NCBI GenBank assembly: GCA_014529385.2
Contig: CM043958.1
Location: 86,374,525 to 86,438,524 of the forward strand
Direction of reading: 5' to 3'
DNA length: 64,000 nt
Source: Adiantum capillus-veneris
Taxonomy: Eukaryota > Streptophyta > Polypodiopsida > Polypodiales > Pteridaceae
A program made the position numbers and the translations under genes. Below the pieces are notes generated by a model that did not search any database, was not told where the DNA came from, and saw only the letters and a program-made list of their open reading frames with translations. Shown here piece after piece: positions 22,601 through 32,311 of this stretch. Each line of letters starts with the position of its first letter. Position 1 is the first letter of the stretch.

Positions 22601-22681
22601 ATATTTGTGGATGGATTCATTGGGAGAGAGCTTTAAGCTTCGCCATTCGGTGAGTACTTTGTCTTTGGCATCGGTGGCCAA
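19607..22681 (-). pseudogene. pol: Chromovirus B gag end, protease, RT, RNase H and integrase core
   Basis: An open stretch of 1024 codons in the same frame as gag. In order: gag end, CCHC knuckle (CFKCGEQGHAYRAC, residues 150-163), protease loop LFDPGSTHNF (Asp 212), RT with VDLKSGYHQIRI, MPFGLTNA and the active box FFDDIII. RNase H follows with CDACGDCLGAVLLQ and TDHQSLKYF. The integrase zinc domain has HRG...CVVCQ, and the catalytic core runs from SMDFIFGLP to VSDR. The protease has Pro in place of the usual Ser or Thr of the loop. The start shown is only the first codon after a TGA. Confidence 0.95.
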
Positions 22682-23680
22682 AAATTGCTTCGTAATGGAA
22701 GCTCTTAAAGCTTTCCATGTTCATGGAGCTTCACCATTGGCTCGTAGGCTAGACCACCATTGTCTGGCGGAATTTTGAAAATGCATAGCTACATGGCGTA
22801 GCTTAGAGGACTCCGTGAATCCCTCATCTCCAAACGCCGCATCGAATTGCTGGATAAAGGCCAAGACTTTGTCCGTAGCACCAAAGGTACCATCATAGGT
22901 AAGGAAAGAGATGCTCTTCCCTCCCTCTTTGAATTTCTTCAACTTGGACGACCTCTTCCATGCGGCATAGGATTTTCTATGGCCTCTTCTTTTTGATGGT
23001 TCAAAAGTTGCACCATCACTTTCTTCAGAAGGTGAAGAATTTGAAGAAGGTGGAGAAGAGGGTGACCTCTTTCTCGCCTTTTTCTTGTCTTGATCTTTGT
23101 CATCTTCACCATAGTTTTCATAAGAGGAAGAGGATGAAGAAGATGGAGAAGAGGGTGTCCTCTTTCTCGCCTTTTTCTTCTCTTGCTTTTTATCATCCCT
23201 CTTTGAATTGTGGTGAGGAGAAGAATACGATGGTCTTCTCCGCTTTGGTGGTGATGGAGAGCGTTTAGCCCACCGTCTTCATGGAGCCATCTCCGCCGAG
23301 GTGGCGGGAGACTCGCTTCTTTCTCGTTCCTTCGGTGGAGGCTCTTGAGTTCTCCTTTGGGAAGGAGATGCATCATCAAGAAGTAAATTCTTGAGCTCTT
23401 CATATGGATTCTCTTCTTCTTCCCGAATCGGAGAGAGACCTCTTTTGGTAGTCTCACAAGGAGGCTTCCTAGGTGTTCTCTCGTCATGGTGATGAGCTTG
23501 GAGAATCCCGTGAGCACGGAGCTGCCGTTGCACTTCACTTTGGAGAGATGGATTGCCCATGGCTTGTTGAAGCCTAGAAACTAGATAGTTAACAAGCATT
23601 GAAGCATCATTAGTAGCTTGCTCATGAGCAAAATCAAAGTTATCAATATTAATTTCACTCTCTTTACTATTGTCAGCCAT
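22682..23680 (-). pseudogene. gag: Chromovirus B gag amino-terminal and capsid part
   Basis: The frame starts with MADNSKESEINIDNFDFAH at 23680 and runs through a helical N-terminal domain and a highly basic, Ser/Lys/Arg-rich low-complexity stretch (~22950-23280). It ends in the capsid core (SFLTYDGTFGATDKV, FQNSARQWWSSL). TGA codons at 23279 and 22718 interrupt it, each where an Arg (CGA) codon would fit the context. The other open frame here, 22939-23538, is the basic stretch read out of phase and is not a gene. Confidence 0.88.
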
Positions 23681-24082
23681 TCTAACAACTTTTAGGTGTA
23701 AACTTTTTAGGTGTACTTTGGCACTTCAAGCCCTAGTTGCTACTCCTCTTTACCCCTTTAGAAAAAGCACTCAAGCTACTGTACCCGCGGCTCGAATACT
23801 ATTAATTGCAAGGAATAGAAGAGAGGGTCTTTCGACACCAAAACAGCATCGGCTCCTGTCAAGCTTCTAATAGCTCAATAGTGGCTAAGCCGTAGGCAAG
23901 CCCCGTAGGACTCCACTATTAAGACCATAGCTCTCGACAGTGATGCCCCGTTAACTGCACAAAGGCAGGCGCACTACAAGGCTGAAAAATCCCTATTCTA
24001 CTTACTCACAGGCAATTAATAATACCAACCATTTGTAGCTAGCTTGAGGACCTCCCTTCTTGAGCAAGAAAAGAGAAACCTT

Positions 24083-24096
24083 GAGCTCTGATACCA
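24083..24096 (-). promoter_or_regulatory. Primer binding site of chromovirus B (initiator Met tRNA)
   Basis: The minus strand reads TGGTATCAGAGCTC one base inside the 5' LTR. This is the standard match to the 3' end of plant initiator-Met tRNA. Confidence 0.9.
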
Positions 24097-24097
24097 A

Positions 24098-25697
24098 TGT
24101 AACATTTAATGGCCTAAATAACTTATGTGTAGCAGAAATTAACATGAACATAGTGGGCATTTCATTAGAATAGATTCCTAATGAGAATTACAAGAGTGCT
24201 TGGGTGGAGAGAGCAACAAAAAGCATAACACCTAGTTAGATAGCATCGACAATACTTTCAAAAGAGAGAGAAATTAAGCTATTGACAACAGTTGAGGACC
24301 GGATTTGCATGGAGCCGGTCCCCCCTCCAAAAGGCTTTGTATTATGGTTTCTCCCATCAAGAGAGACATTGTACAATACAATTCTTTGTGTTCCTTCAAG
24401 ACTAGCTAGTGCAATGAAGATGGAAGCTTCATGCACCAAGCAAAACACTTAATCAAACACAACTTGAATTATCCCCGTTCTCAGACCCAAGACCTCACAC
24501 ACCTTCGAAGATGGTGAGAGCTAGCAGGGTATGAGAGTAGATGGAGTATCTTACGAGAAAGATGTACATCTCCTCACATAATCACTCATATTAGCATAGC
24601 TTAGCTTAGTAATTAGCTTGGAAGAGGATATGAGCATGCATTGAAGCTTGTCTCTTGGTTGGATTTGCATCCACATGCCAAGAGAGTGTTGATGTAGGCT
24701 TCTATCTCACAAGCTTGGAGTAGGTGATGAGCTCTCCATTAAAGCTTGGGAGGAGATAGAGTATTCTTCCTTCACACATGGTCAAGTGAGAGTGTGTGTG
24801 TGTCAATGCCAAGAAAAAATCAGCCCCCTCTCTCTCTCTTGGGCGAGCCCTTGTTGCTAATTTGGTCTGGCTTTTGCCTCATTGGACCTCCCCAAGTCAA
24901 GCCAATGGGTATTAAGCAGCATAAGTGATAGCCTTCTAACATGTGTCCCCCTTTTCCCTTTTGTGAGAGCTTTAGGTAATTAAATAATTAAACTAAACTC
25001 TCATTGGACCCCTTTGCCTCCTGGCCAATAGAAATCAGGCAAGCCATGGGGCTTCTGAATGCTCATTGGACCCTTTGGGAGACTGCCCAATAGTCTTTTA
25101 GGAGACTTAATTCTCATTGGTTTCTTTTATTAAATGTTTTTAAGTTAATTAAACTACATTTACTCTAGCTTAATTCTCATTGGTCCACTTCAAGGGTCTT
25201 CCAATAGGAATTGGGCACACCTTGTGGGCATCTGGCCTAGGGAGCTGACATGTGTCCCTCATTCCCTTTGTGTAAAGGGAGCCTGTGTGTGTGTGTGTGT
25301 GTGTGGATTTCTCTCTCATCCCCTACCTTTAGGGCTCGCCCCCTCCCATGTAGGGATGTACAAAGACTTTTAGGGCACACACAAAGCATCCAATTTTCCC
25401 TAGGGTTGACCTTTGGACACAACCTTTGAATTTTGGAACCTTAGCATTTTGGAAGTCTTAATGGGCTGAACCTTAGGGTCTTTTTAGCCCATTGTTGCAC
25501 ATGGCTCTTTTGCAGATGGCCCCCCCTTTGGATCCCTATTTTCCCTCCTTTGGATCCCTACTGTGGCCGGTCTTCTAGCTTAACCAATATTCTAGCTTTT
25601 TCTCCCCTGGCCTTCCCCACATTAAATGATTAGTTTAATATGAGAAAATCATTTAGGAGAATTAGATATTGAACACTTGAAGCATACTTTCATGACA
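24098..25697 (-). repeat. 5' LTR of chromovirus B
   Basis: Starts TGTAACATTT beside the primer site and ends CATGACA before the target duplication CATAC. The TG run (25284-25305) is 11 units here. A 36-base local duplication, starting GAACACTTGAAGCAT at 25671 and again at 25707, straddles its right end. Confidence 0.93.
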
Positions 25698-25962
25698 CAT
25701 ACTTTCGAACACTTGAAGCATTGGTACCATAAGCCGCTATCATGCCATCTGCTAGAGAAGTCTCCATATCATCACCTTTATCATATGAGCAGTGAAACCT
25801 ACATAGTACACCTTGCAAAGCAACCTGGAACAACATAGCTATCAATAGCATAGCATAAAGTATCCAAACCCTGCCATTTGCCTCCACTTGCTGCATAGCC
25901 AAGCAAACATGTTCCCTTTGCAAACTTGTATCCAAACCCTCTGTAAACGGCTCCAAGGCCAC
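25698..25962 (-). CDS. Element C ORF3, unknown
   Basis: About 88 codons with a hydrophobic stretch, WILYAMLLIAMLFQVAL (residues ~33-49), that could span a membrane. It is followed by Cys-rich RFHCSY and an acidic end. The B insertion lies at its 3' end, so the last residues come from the target duplication and LTR. No family is recognised. It sits downstream of ORF2 and gag in the same direction, where pol should be. Confidence 0.4.
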
Positions 25963-26049
25963 CTTTTCATACTCAGGAGTATGACTTGCTAGAGCTTCAA
26001 CCTGTTCAAATACCTCATCACTTGCAAGGTTGGTGACACCTTCCTCGTT

Positions 26050-26382
26050 TCATGGATCCTCACTCTTATAGGCTGCACCTGTATCAGTTTCCATAGAGTC
26101 ATCTGCCGAAGCTAACTCTCCACGGCCACAGACAAACTCCGAAACTTCAAAGTGCACCTTGACATGCCCACCAAAGCAAAGTTGCCCCACCCCTTGCATA
26201 GATAAATCAACTTGACCTACCACAACTTCTATTCCTAGCTGCTGCAAGTCATCCTCAAAAACCTGCTCTTCAATTAGGTCTGATGCACAATCAAACCATA
26301 CCTCTTCTGCTAGCAAGGAATCTCCATCATAAGACACAAGAGATGGCTGCTCGACTGGCCTGTTCACACAAGGCATCTCCAC
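26050..26382 (-). CDS. Element C ORF2, unknown acidic protein
   Basis: 110 codons beginning MEMPCVNRPVEQPSLVS, eight bases after the gag stop and in another phase. It is strongly acidic (DGDSLLAEEVWFD, EEQVFEDDLQQL, ASADDSMETD), with no zinc or protease motif. It might be a remnant of the gag C-terminal region or an accessory protein. The protein family is not recognised. Confidence 0.45.
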   Translation of the reverse strand: MEMPCVNRPVEQPSLVSYDGDSLLAEEVWFDCASDLIEEQVFEDDLQQLGIEVVVGQVDLSMQGVGQLCFGGHVKVHFEVSEFVCGRGELASADDSMETDTGAAYKSEDP

Positions 26383-26389
26383 ACTTGCA

Positions 26390-27382
26390 CTATGCTCCCT
26401 CTTTTACCTTCAAATGACTGGCAGGCAACTTGTATACATCTTGCTCCACTTCATCTACATGAAAAACATCATAACTTTCATACCTAGAAGAGATGGATTT
26501 TGTCTCCCTCATGCTAGCTGTGTCCAAACTGCTGCTGGAGCTATGAGAACTGTCGGAGTCCTCTTCTGATCTTGCCAGGTCTTGCACCTTTGTTGTCATC
26601 CTCGTTGCTAGCTCTAGAACTGACACCTCTTCTTTAAGATCTTCTATCACCTCGTCCTCTTGAGCAAGCAAGCTGGGTGGCACTCTGAATATGCCTCTCT
26701 GCACCTTTTGAGACCTGGTTGGCACTTGTTCTATCTCCTCTGGCCAGACATCATCTTCACGTGCTTTAATCAAATGCATATCAAGAAAAAGAGCTTTTAC
26801 CTCTTCATGCTCATCAATCGGTTTGAGCTTAGGTACACTGGCTGTCGTGAATGCAGACCGTAGAAATCCTGCCTCCATCTTCTTCTTCATCTTTTGACTC
26901 TTTGCTCTGGCAACTCTGACGGCTTCATCAAAGGTCCTTGGATCTTCATAGTCCACTCTCTCACGAACATAGGGATGCAAGCAAGATAGAAACCTTTCCC
27001 GCTTAAAATACCCCACATTGGTTGCTTGGGTAGCAGTCGCAAAATTCCCCCAATAAGCTTCAAATTTATCAACAAAAGCATTGAAATTTGCACTTATGTC
27101 CTGCTGTAAACCTTTAATCTTTGCATCTGCTTCCAAGGCCGACACCACCTTTCGGTACCTTTGTAGAAAGTGCTCTCGAAATCCGATCCAATTCTGCTTG
27201 TGTGCATCTTCTAAGCCATCGAACCAAACTTTTGCTTTACCTCGTAGCACCAAATGTAGATTTTGGAGCTTCGCTTCATCACCTGGCATCCGCAATACTG
27301 TCAGCATAAATAGCTCAAAATCGGCTATCCATTCGTCTGCATCTTCATCTCCTTTGAGCACCGGACCAAATTCCTGCTTCAT
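26390..27382 (-). CDS. gag: Element C gag (capsid-like)
   Basis: 330 codons with a true ATG 40 bases inside the primer site, and intact. The retrotransposon-gag domain spans residues ~10-165. It has WIADFELFMLTV, LRGKAKVWFDGLED, FREHFLQRYRKV and FKRERFLSCLHPYVRERVDY followed by PRTFDEAVRVA. The second half is acidic and Ser-rich (SSHSSSSSLD), with no CCHC knuckle. It resembles the gag of element A in pattern and shares its primer-site type, so the two may belong to related groups. An intact gag without pol suggests C was mobilised by proteins of another element. Confidence 0.85.
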   Translation of the reverse strand: MKQEFGPVLKGDEDADEWIADFELFMLTVLRMPGDEAKLQNLHLVLRGKAKVWFDGLEDAHKQNWIGFREHFLQRYRKVVSALEADAKIKGLQQDISANFNAFVDKFEAYWGNFATATQATNVGYFKRERFLSCLHPYVRERVDYEDPRTFDEAVRVARAKSQKMKKKMEAGFLRSAFTTASVPKLKPIDEHEEVKALFLDMHLIKAREDDVWPEEIEQVPTRSQKVQRGIFRVPPSLLAQEDEVIEDLKEEVSVLELATRMTTKVQDLARSEEDSDSSHSSSSSLDTASMRETKSISSRYESYDVFHVDEVEQDVYKLPASHLKVKEGA

Positions 27383-27421
27383 CTTGACTCACGAACACTT
27401 TGTTAGGAAGCAATCAGTGGA

Positions 27422-27439
27422 TCCTCAGTGGGGGCACCA
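27422..27439 (-). promoter_or_regulatory. Primer binding site of element C
   Basis: The minus strand reads TGGTGCCCCCACTGAGGA, four bases inside the 5' LTR. It differs from the site of element A at one base in 18. Confidence 0.7.
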
Positions 27440-27443
27440 ATGA

Positions 27444-29369
27444 TGGGATGGGGGAAATGGGAACCACACCCTGCACACAATATGCATGCCTCTCTATAGC
27501 CCAGGGTAACTTTCGCACCCCTACCCACACAGAATCACACACATAGACGCCAAATCGGCAAACGACTATTAGCCCTACTCACGCCTGATCATCCCCGACC
27601 ACATATACCCGACCACAAAGCATATATCTCAACCTTTGATCCTTCATAGCACCATACACTCACATGCAAGTAGTCTTGACACCCTCAGGCATTTGGAGAC
27701 CGCTAGCATACACTACATTCCCATGGAGAGCGCACACACTTGACACACGATGAAATCACTCATATAACTGATGCATAATAATACACAAGAGTAGAGAGGA
27801 GGAGGATATAAACCTAAGAATAACTAGCAAATACCATGGTATAAACAGTGATTCAATGGTGGAGCTTTAACTTCCCTTCATCTAGTCAGTCGGACCCTAC
27901 CAACATGACATCATACTTTTCCTCCTCCTTGTGCTATCATTCACACTCACTTTCTGATTGTCTTTGCCTTATCCATTGATCACGGCACCTCCTTGAATGC
28001 AAGCGGTACCAAGAGGCTACCAACCCTTTTGGCCTTTAGCAATGCTCTGTCCGTCTTCTCAACCTATAGTTGCACCCAAGCGTCTCCTCTTTTGAGCCAG
28101 TGGTGCACCTCTTTGGATAGCCCATGCTCACAGCATACCCTCGACCATACTCTGCAATGCAGTGGTCATCCCTGATCATTTCCAAGTCGCCATCCCTTCC
28201 TTGTTGTGCTCTTCGTCTGCACCAGTACAATATTGAACGTATCGGCCTTAGATTCCTGCTTGGTGGCTTCTTCAGCTCCTCCAACTTACTTTGGCATGTG
28301 GCTCTTTTCTTGCAGCACCATGCGACAACCAGCTGGTGTGAACTCACTATAGAGCTCCCTCTTCCTGCCGATGATGGGCCACTGTTGTTTCAAGTGATCA
28401 CCAACGGTTGCCTCCCCTCTTGCACCCTCTTGCATGTGCTTTCCGAGCTTGGCTTCCAGAGACCCCCCCTGTACGTGATCACGCTATGGTGGCTCCTCTC
28501 TTTTTTCCAGCTTCTGCAGCGTCGCCCCCCTCCCTTTTTGGCAAGTGGCGTTCGAGAGGTCTCCGCTTCTTACAGAGCACCGGCCAACCTCCTTTTGCAG
28601 AGCGGTGCCTCCTTCAAAGCCAGACCTTGGCGGCTCTTCCCTTGCTCAGCCCTCCTACCTACTGTAAATGGCATCTCGCCATGTTCATCTCCAACCACTG
28701 GAGTCTCTTCTTTACATGCCCTGGCGGCCCTACATAGACCCCATAACCCTCCAACTCCTCGGTTTGATAAGCTACAGCCCTCGCGGCTTCTGCACCAGCT
28801 CTCGATCATGGCCCCTCCCTTCCACTCTCAGCCTTTTTCCTTCTCCCATGCAGATGGCCGTTTTCCCCTGCATGCCCACCACCTTGCCAAACTCCTCGCC
28901 TTCCACCTGTAGATGGCGACTTTCCCATGCAAGCTACATAGCCCACAGCCCTCGTTTCCATGCCCCTAAAAAAAAAAATGTTCCTGTTTTAAAAAAAAAA
29001 AACCTCGATGTGGCGAGCATTCACACGACGTTGATGTCCGGCCTACCCGTCGACTTCTTCTCCAACCCCCATCACGTTTGCAGCTCGTTACATTGGTCCT
29101 TCCTTGTAATGGTGACAATTCATGGCCGACCATCGTATCTTGAACTTGTCGAGCACGACCGACACCTCCATACACACAATGGCACGATTTCTCTAGCAAA
29201 GATTCACAACCATGCTTGGCCTACAAAATGCCAGATCTGGCATACACATCCCTGCGGTACCTGCTCCAATCTGCATCTAGTATCTGACCAAGAGTGCAAC
29301 CATCAACCTACCAGCTGCAGTGCACCTGTCACTGACACTTTCTCGGGTCGACACGGCTTGGGTACGCCA
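27444..29369 (-). repeat. 5' LTR of element C
   Basis: Partner of 14446-16359. It starts TGGGATGGGGG and ends CGACACGGCTTGGGTACGCCA, next to the target repeat ACTGT. The exact end is uncertain by a base. GC-rich plus-strand open frames (28124-28912) are kept here as in the partner. Confidence 0.9.
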
Positions 29370-29373
29370 CTGT

Positions 29374-30746
29374 TCTCAAGCTCCATGTACTCATCACCTA
29401 TTTCTTTTGTTTGTTTTCTTTCCAAGTAATCTTTGTAAATATTTTGTTCGTTAAAAATTACATCCCTACTCCTAAACATTTCACCATCTTCAGGATTCCA
29501 TAGACGATACCCAAAGTCACCTTCTCCATAGCCAATGAAGAAACACTTTTTGGACTTTGCATCTAGCTTTGATCTTAGGCTTCTATCTATGTGCATGAAA
29601 GCCTCACACCCAAACACTTTGAGAAATACATAATTCACCGGTTTACCTGTCCATGCCTCTTCTGGAACTCCCCCATCCAATGCCATTGAGGGTGATCGGT
29701 TGATTAAGTACACAAACATACTTACAGCTTCGGCCCAAAGCTCAAGCGGTAGGCCTGCATGTAGCCACATGCTTTGTGCTCACTCCATGGTTGTTCTATT
29801 CATCCTTTCTGAAATCCCATTTTGTTGAGGTGTCCTTGGGGTTTTCTTTTGCCTACGAATGCCATTGCTAGCACAAAAGCTTTCAAAAGCTTGGCTGCAA
29901 TATTCACCTCCATTGTCGGATCTGAGGCATTTTAACCTTGGGTACCTACTTCATTCTCCACAAAGGCTTTCCACCTTTGAAATATGGAAAACACATCAGA
30001 TTTATTCTTCATAACATAAACCCATGTTTTCCTAGTCGCATCGTCTATGAATGTTACATAATACAATGAGCCACCAATTGACGGTGTACTTGCAGGACCC
30101 CAAACATCAGAATAAACCAACTCAAGTTTTTTATTTTTTCTTTTATTTCTTGATTTTTGAAATTTTACCCTCTTTTGTTTACCATAAACACAATCTTCAC
30201 AGAACTCTAAGTCCACTTTTTTCAAACCTGGTAGAAGCTTCTTTGTTCTAGGATTTGTATTCCTTTGGCACTCATATGCCGAAGCCGATAGTGCCACACC
30301 GCACTGTCAACTTTTGTAGCTATTGCGCAAGTTGAAGATTGTGTGCTAATAGTACACAAGTAAAGTGTACCGACCTTTTCTCCCTTGGCAACCACCAAAG
30401 ATCCCTTTGAGATCTTCCATCGTTTGCTTCCGAATGCAACGTTGTGACCTTCATCGTCCAATTGTCTAATAGAGATCAAATTTTTGCGAAGAGAAGGAAC
30501 ATGCCTAACATCTTTAAGCTTCCATTCATTTCCGTTAGTAGTTTTGACACAAACTGTACCTTTGCCGACAATTTCACAAGCTTCATCATCTCCCAAGTAT
30601 ACATGCCCAAAATTACCTTTGGTGTAATCTTGGAAATGTTGCTTGTGTGGTGTCGCATGGAATGAAGCCCCGGAATCTACTATCCAAAAATTAGACACAT
30701 TGTCTAATGAGAGAATTAGAGAATCTTGCTCTACTTTACCTGCCAC
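29374..30746 (-). pseudogene. pol: Copia D protease and integrase
   Basis: Pieces at 30746-30222, 30297-29932 and 29770-29374 give protease (WIVDSGASFHATP), the linker VRHVPSLRKNLIS, and the integrase zinc domain (WHYRLRHMSAKG ... CEDCVYGKQ). The catalytic core starts at VYSDVWGP and has FIDDATRKTWVY. A frameshift precedes the second Asp (near 29932). The later piece has the LWAEAVSMFVYLINRSPS and VFGCEAFMHI blocks that follow the core. The frame ends at the insertion point of element C. Confidence 0.88.
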
Positions 30747-30807
30747 ATTGGCCTCCGATGTTGGATTGTTATCTTGAGACTCCGACTCCTTCTTCTTCTT
30801 GGACCAG

Positions 30808-31545
30808 CAATCCTTCTTGACGTGGCCCTTCTTGCCGCAGTTTCAACATTCAAGAATTGACTTTGTGCATGACTTGCTCCGTCTTGAGTGATCACGACCC
30901 TTTTGATTTTTAAACCTCTCCTTAGGCCTTCCTCTTGTTTCCTCTGACAGTAGTGCATCACTTGATGATTCTCTTGTGCTTCTCCTTCACATTTCTTCGC
31001 TTAGGAGAACACCCACAACATCATCAAACTTAAGAGTATTTGTGCCAATAATAGAATTACTTACAGTCATCACAAGGCTGTCCCTACTATCCGGTAGAGA
31101 CGATAATATAAGGAGAGCTCGCATTTCGTCATCGAAATTTATATTCACCGATCGAAGTTGACTTACGTTGGTGTTAAAGTTATTAAGGTGTTCTGTAACT
31201 GAACCATTCTCTGTCATCTTTAGATTGAACAAGCGCTTCATGAGAAATACCTTATTGGATGCCGATGGTTTCTTGTAGAAGTCGTCAAGTGACTTCATCA
31301 AGTCCTCCTTGGTCTTCATCTCCAAAACGTTGAAGGCCACCGTTGACACCAAGCTTAGCCGGATTGTTCCCAGTGCCTTTCGATCAAGGACAATCCATGC
31401 TTCATCTGCCATCATTGCGGGCTTCTTTGCAAGACCACCTAGTGGCAAATTTAGGTCCTTCTAGTAGAGATAGTCTTCAATCAGCATCTTTCAATGTTGG
31501 TAGTTTCTGCCGTTTCTCGATCTTGAGCTTCCCTTCCTCCGCCAT
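30808..31545 (-). pseudogene. gag: Copia D gag
   Basis: The ATG at 31545 (MAEEGKLKIEK) gives a typical Copia gag start that is soon lost to a stop and shift. The frame 31448-30987 carries the middle part: LMKSLDDFYKKPSASNKVFL, FNLKM and LLILSSLPDSRDSLV. A knuckle near 30808-30850 reads C-stop-NCGKKGHVKKDC, a TGA replacing the usual Trp or Tyr. Confidence 0.8.
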
Positions 31546-31604
31546 TACTCCCACTCAATTCAAGGAATTCTTTCCTTGAGATAATTTACCTACGAGAAAA
31601 CCTT

Positions 31605-31616
31605 GCTCTGATATCG
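31605..31616 (-). promoter_or_regulatory. Primer binding site of Copia D, decayed
   Basis: The plus strand reads GCTCTGATATCG just before the LTR start. The intact initiator-Met form is GCTCTGATACCA. Confidence 0.65.
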
Positions 31617-31618
31617 GT

Positions 31619-31700
31619 TGCTATAAAATATGACGTAGCTAAGTAGATAATTGAGTAGATTACTTAATGGAGAGAGATAATTTTGCACACACAAGAGATT

Positions 31701-31741
<41 letters not shown>

Positions 31742-32311
31742 AGAGAGAGTACACACGATATATGTGGTTCACCAATGTGGGCTACATCTACGGGAAAGCA
31801 GCCACTTAGTGGATTTAGTACTTCAAATAAGAAGTAGGCTACAAAGGGATTATACCCTTAATAGAGCTCCCACCTTGCTTCACTCTCACCACCTCACACC
31901 CACCTTGTTGCATCAACTTCACACTATGAAATGTGTGTAGAAATGGCCTCATTTTATAGGCCAAAAGGGCTGCCCTCTCTCATGAGAGGCATCCATGTGT
32001 AGCCGCCCTTGTGTAGATAAGTCCAAATCGGACCCTCGAATCCGCCCATGTGTGGCTGCCCTTGAGAAGACAAGTCCTCCTTTGAAATCGGCCACCGGAG
32101 AACCGGCCAAACAATCGACCATTTTTTGACCAATTTTCAACGCCGTCCGGCCATAATTTTCCGACAAAGCTCGAGACTGGCCCTAAAAATTTTGGTTTTT
32201 GGCGAGTGATTTTCTTCACGCACGATGGCTTCTCCTCATAATGGGGGCCTTACAAATGTGTGTTTTTAATACAAAAAATTACAAGGGATAAATCAAGCTC
32301 CATACTTAACA
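31619..32311 (-). repeat. 5' LTR of Copia D
   Basis: Starts TGCTATAAAATATGACG and ends CATACTTAACA. It holds a GA run (31706-31739), longer than in the partner. Its last ~270 bases recur at 34081-34378, together with the sequence that follows it. Confidence 0.85.

Larger units (their letters stand above)
16758..25697 (-). mobile_element. Chromovirus B (Ty3/Gypsy), nearly full length
   Basis: The LTRs are 16758-18372 and 24098-25697. Both start TGTAACATTTAATGG on the plus strand and end in ATGACA. The flanks are CATAC on both sides (16753-16757 and 25698-25702), a perfect five-base target duplication. The minus-strand order is primer site, gag, CCHC, protease, RT, RNase H, integrase and chromodomain, all once in a single frame. 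Three TGA stops, one frameshift and one TAG break it. It lies inside element C and is the youngest member of this nest. Confidence 0.95.
14446..29369 (-). mobile_element. Element C: gag-only Gypsy-like LTR element, interrupted by B
   Basis: The LTRs at 14446-16359 and 27444-29369 are clear copies of each other. The primer site next to the right LTR (27422-27439) and the pyrimidine run next to the left LTR (16363-16376) place it on the minus strand. The flanks ACCGT (14441-14445) and ACTGT (29369-29373) look like a five-base target duplication with one change. They lie exactly between the integrase and RT parts of Copia D. The interior, once B is set aside, is only about 1.7 kb plus 0.4 kb. 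It holds a gag and two small ORFs, with no protease, RT or integrase. C must have depended on another element. Confidence 0.88.
12076..32311 (-). mobile_element. Copia element D, interrupted by element C
   Basis: The LTRs at 12076-12807 and 31619-32311 share the start TGCTATAAAATATGACG and the end CTTAACA. The primer site (31605-31616) sits beside the right LTR, so the element reads on the minus strand. The gene order is gag, protease, integrase (right of C), then RT and RNase H (left of C). The flanks TAAAG and TAAAT may be a worn target duplication. The coding parts hold many stops, frameshifts and a deletion in RNase H. It is older than C and B, which lie inside it. Confidence 0.9.

Noticed and set aside
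22112-22778. Plus-strand ORFs of ~155 codons
   Set aside because: Antisense shadows of the B gag-pol frame.
22939-23538. 199-codon minus-strand ORF rich in His, Arg and Leu
   Set aside because: The basic gag stretch of B read in the wrong phase; the true gag frame passes through it.
24083-24096. tRNA-like 3' ends as possible tRNA genes (also 7091, 27422, 35166, 62319, 63198)
   Set aside because: Only the last 12-18 bases match and each lies beside an LTR: primer sites, not tRNA genes.
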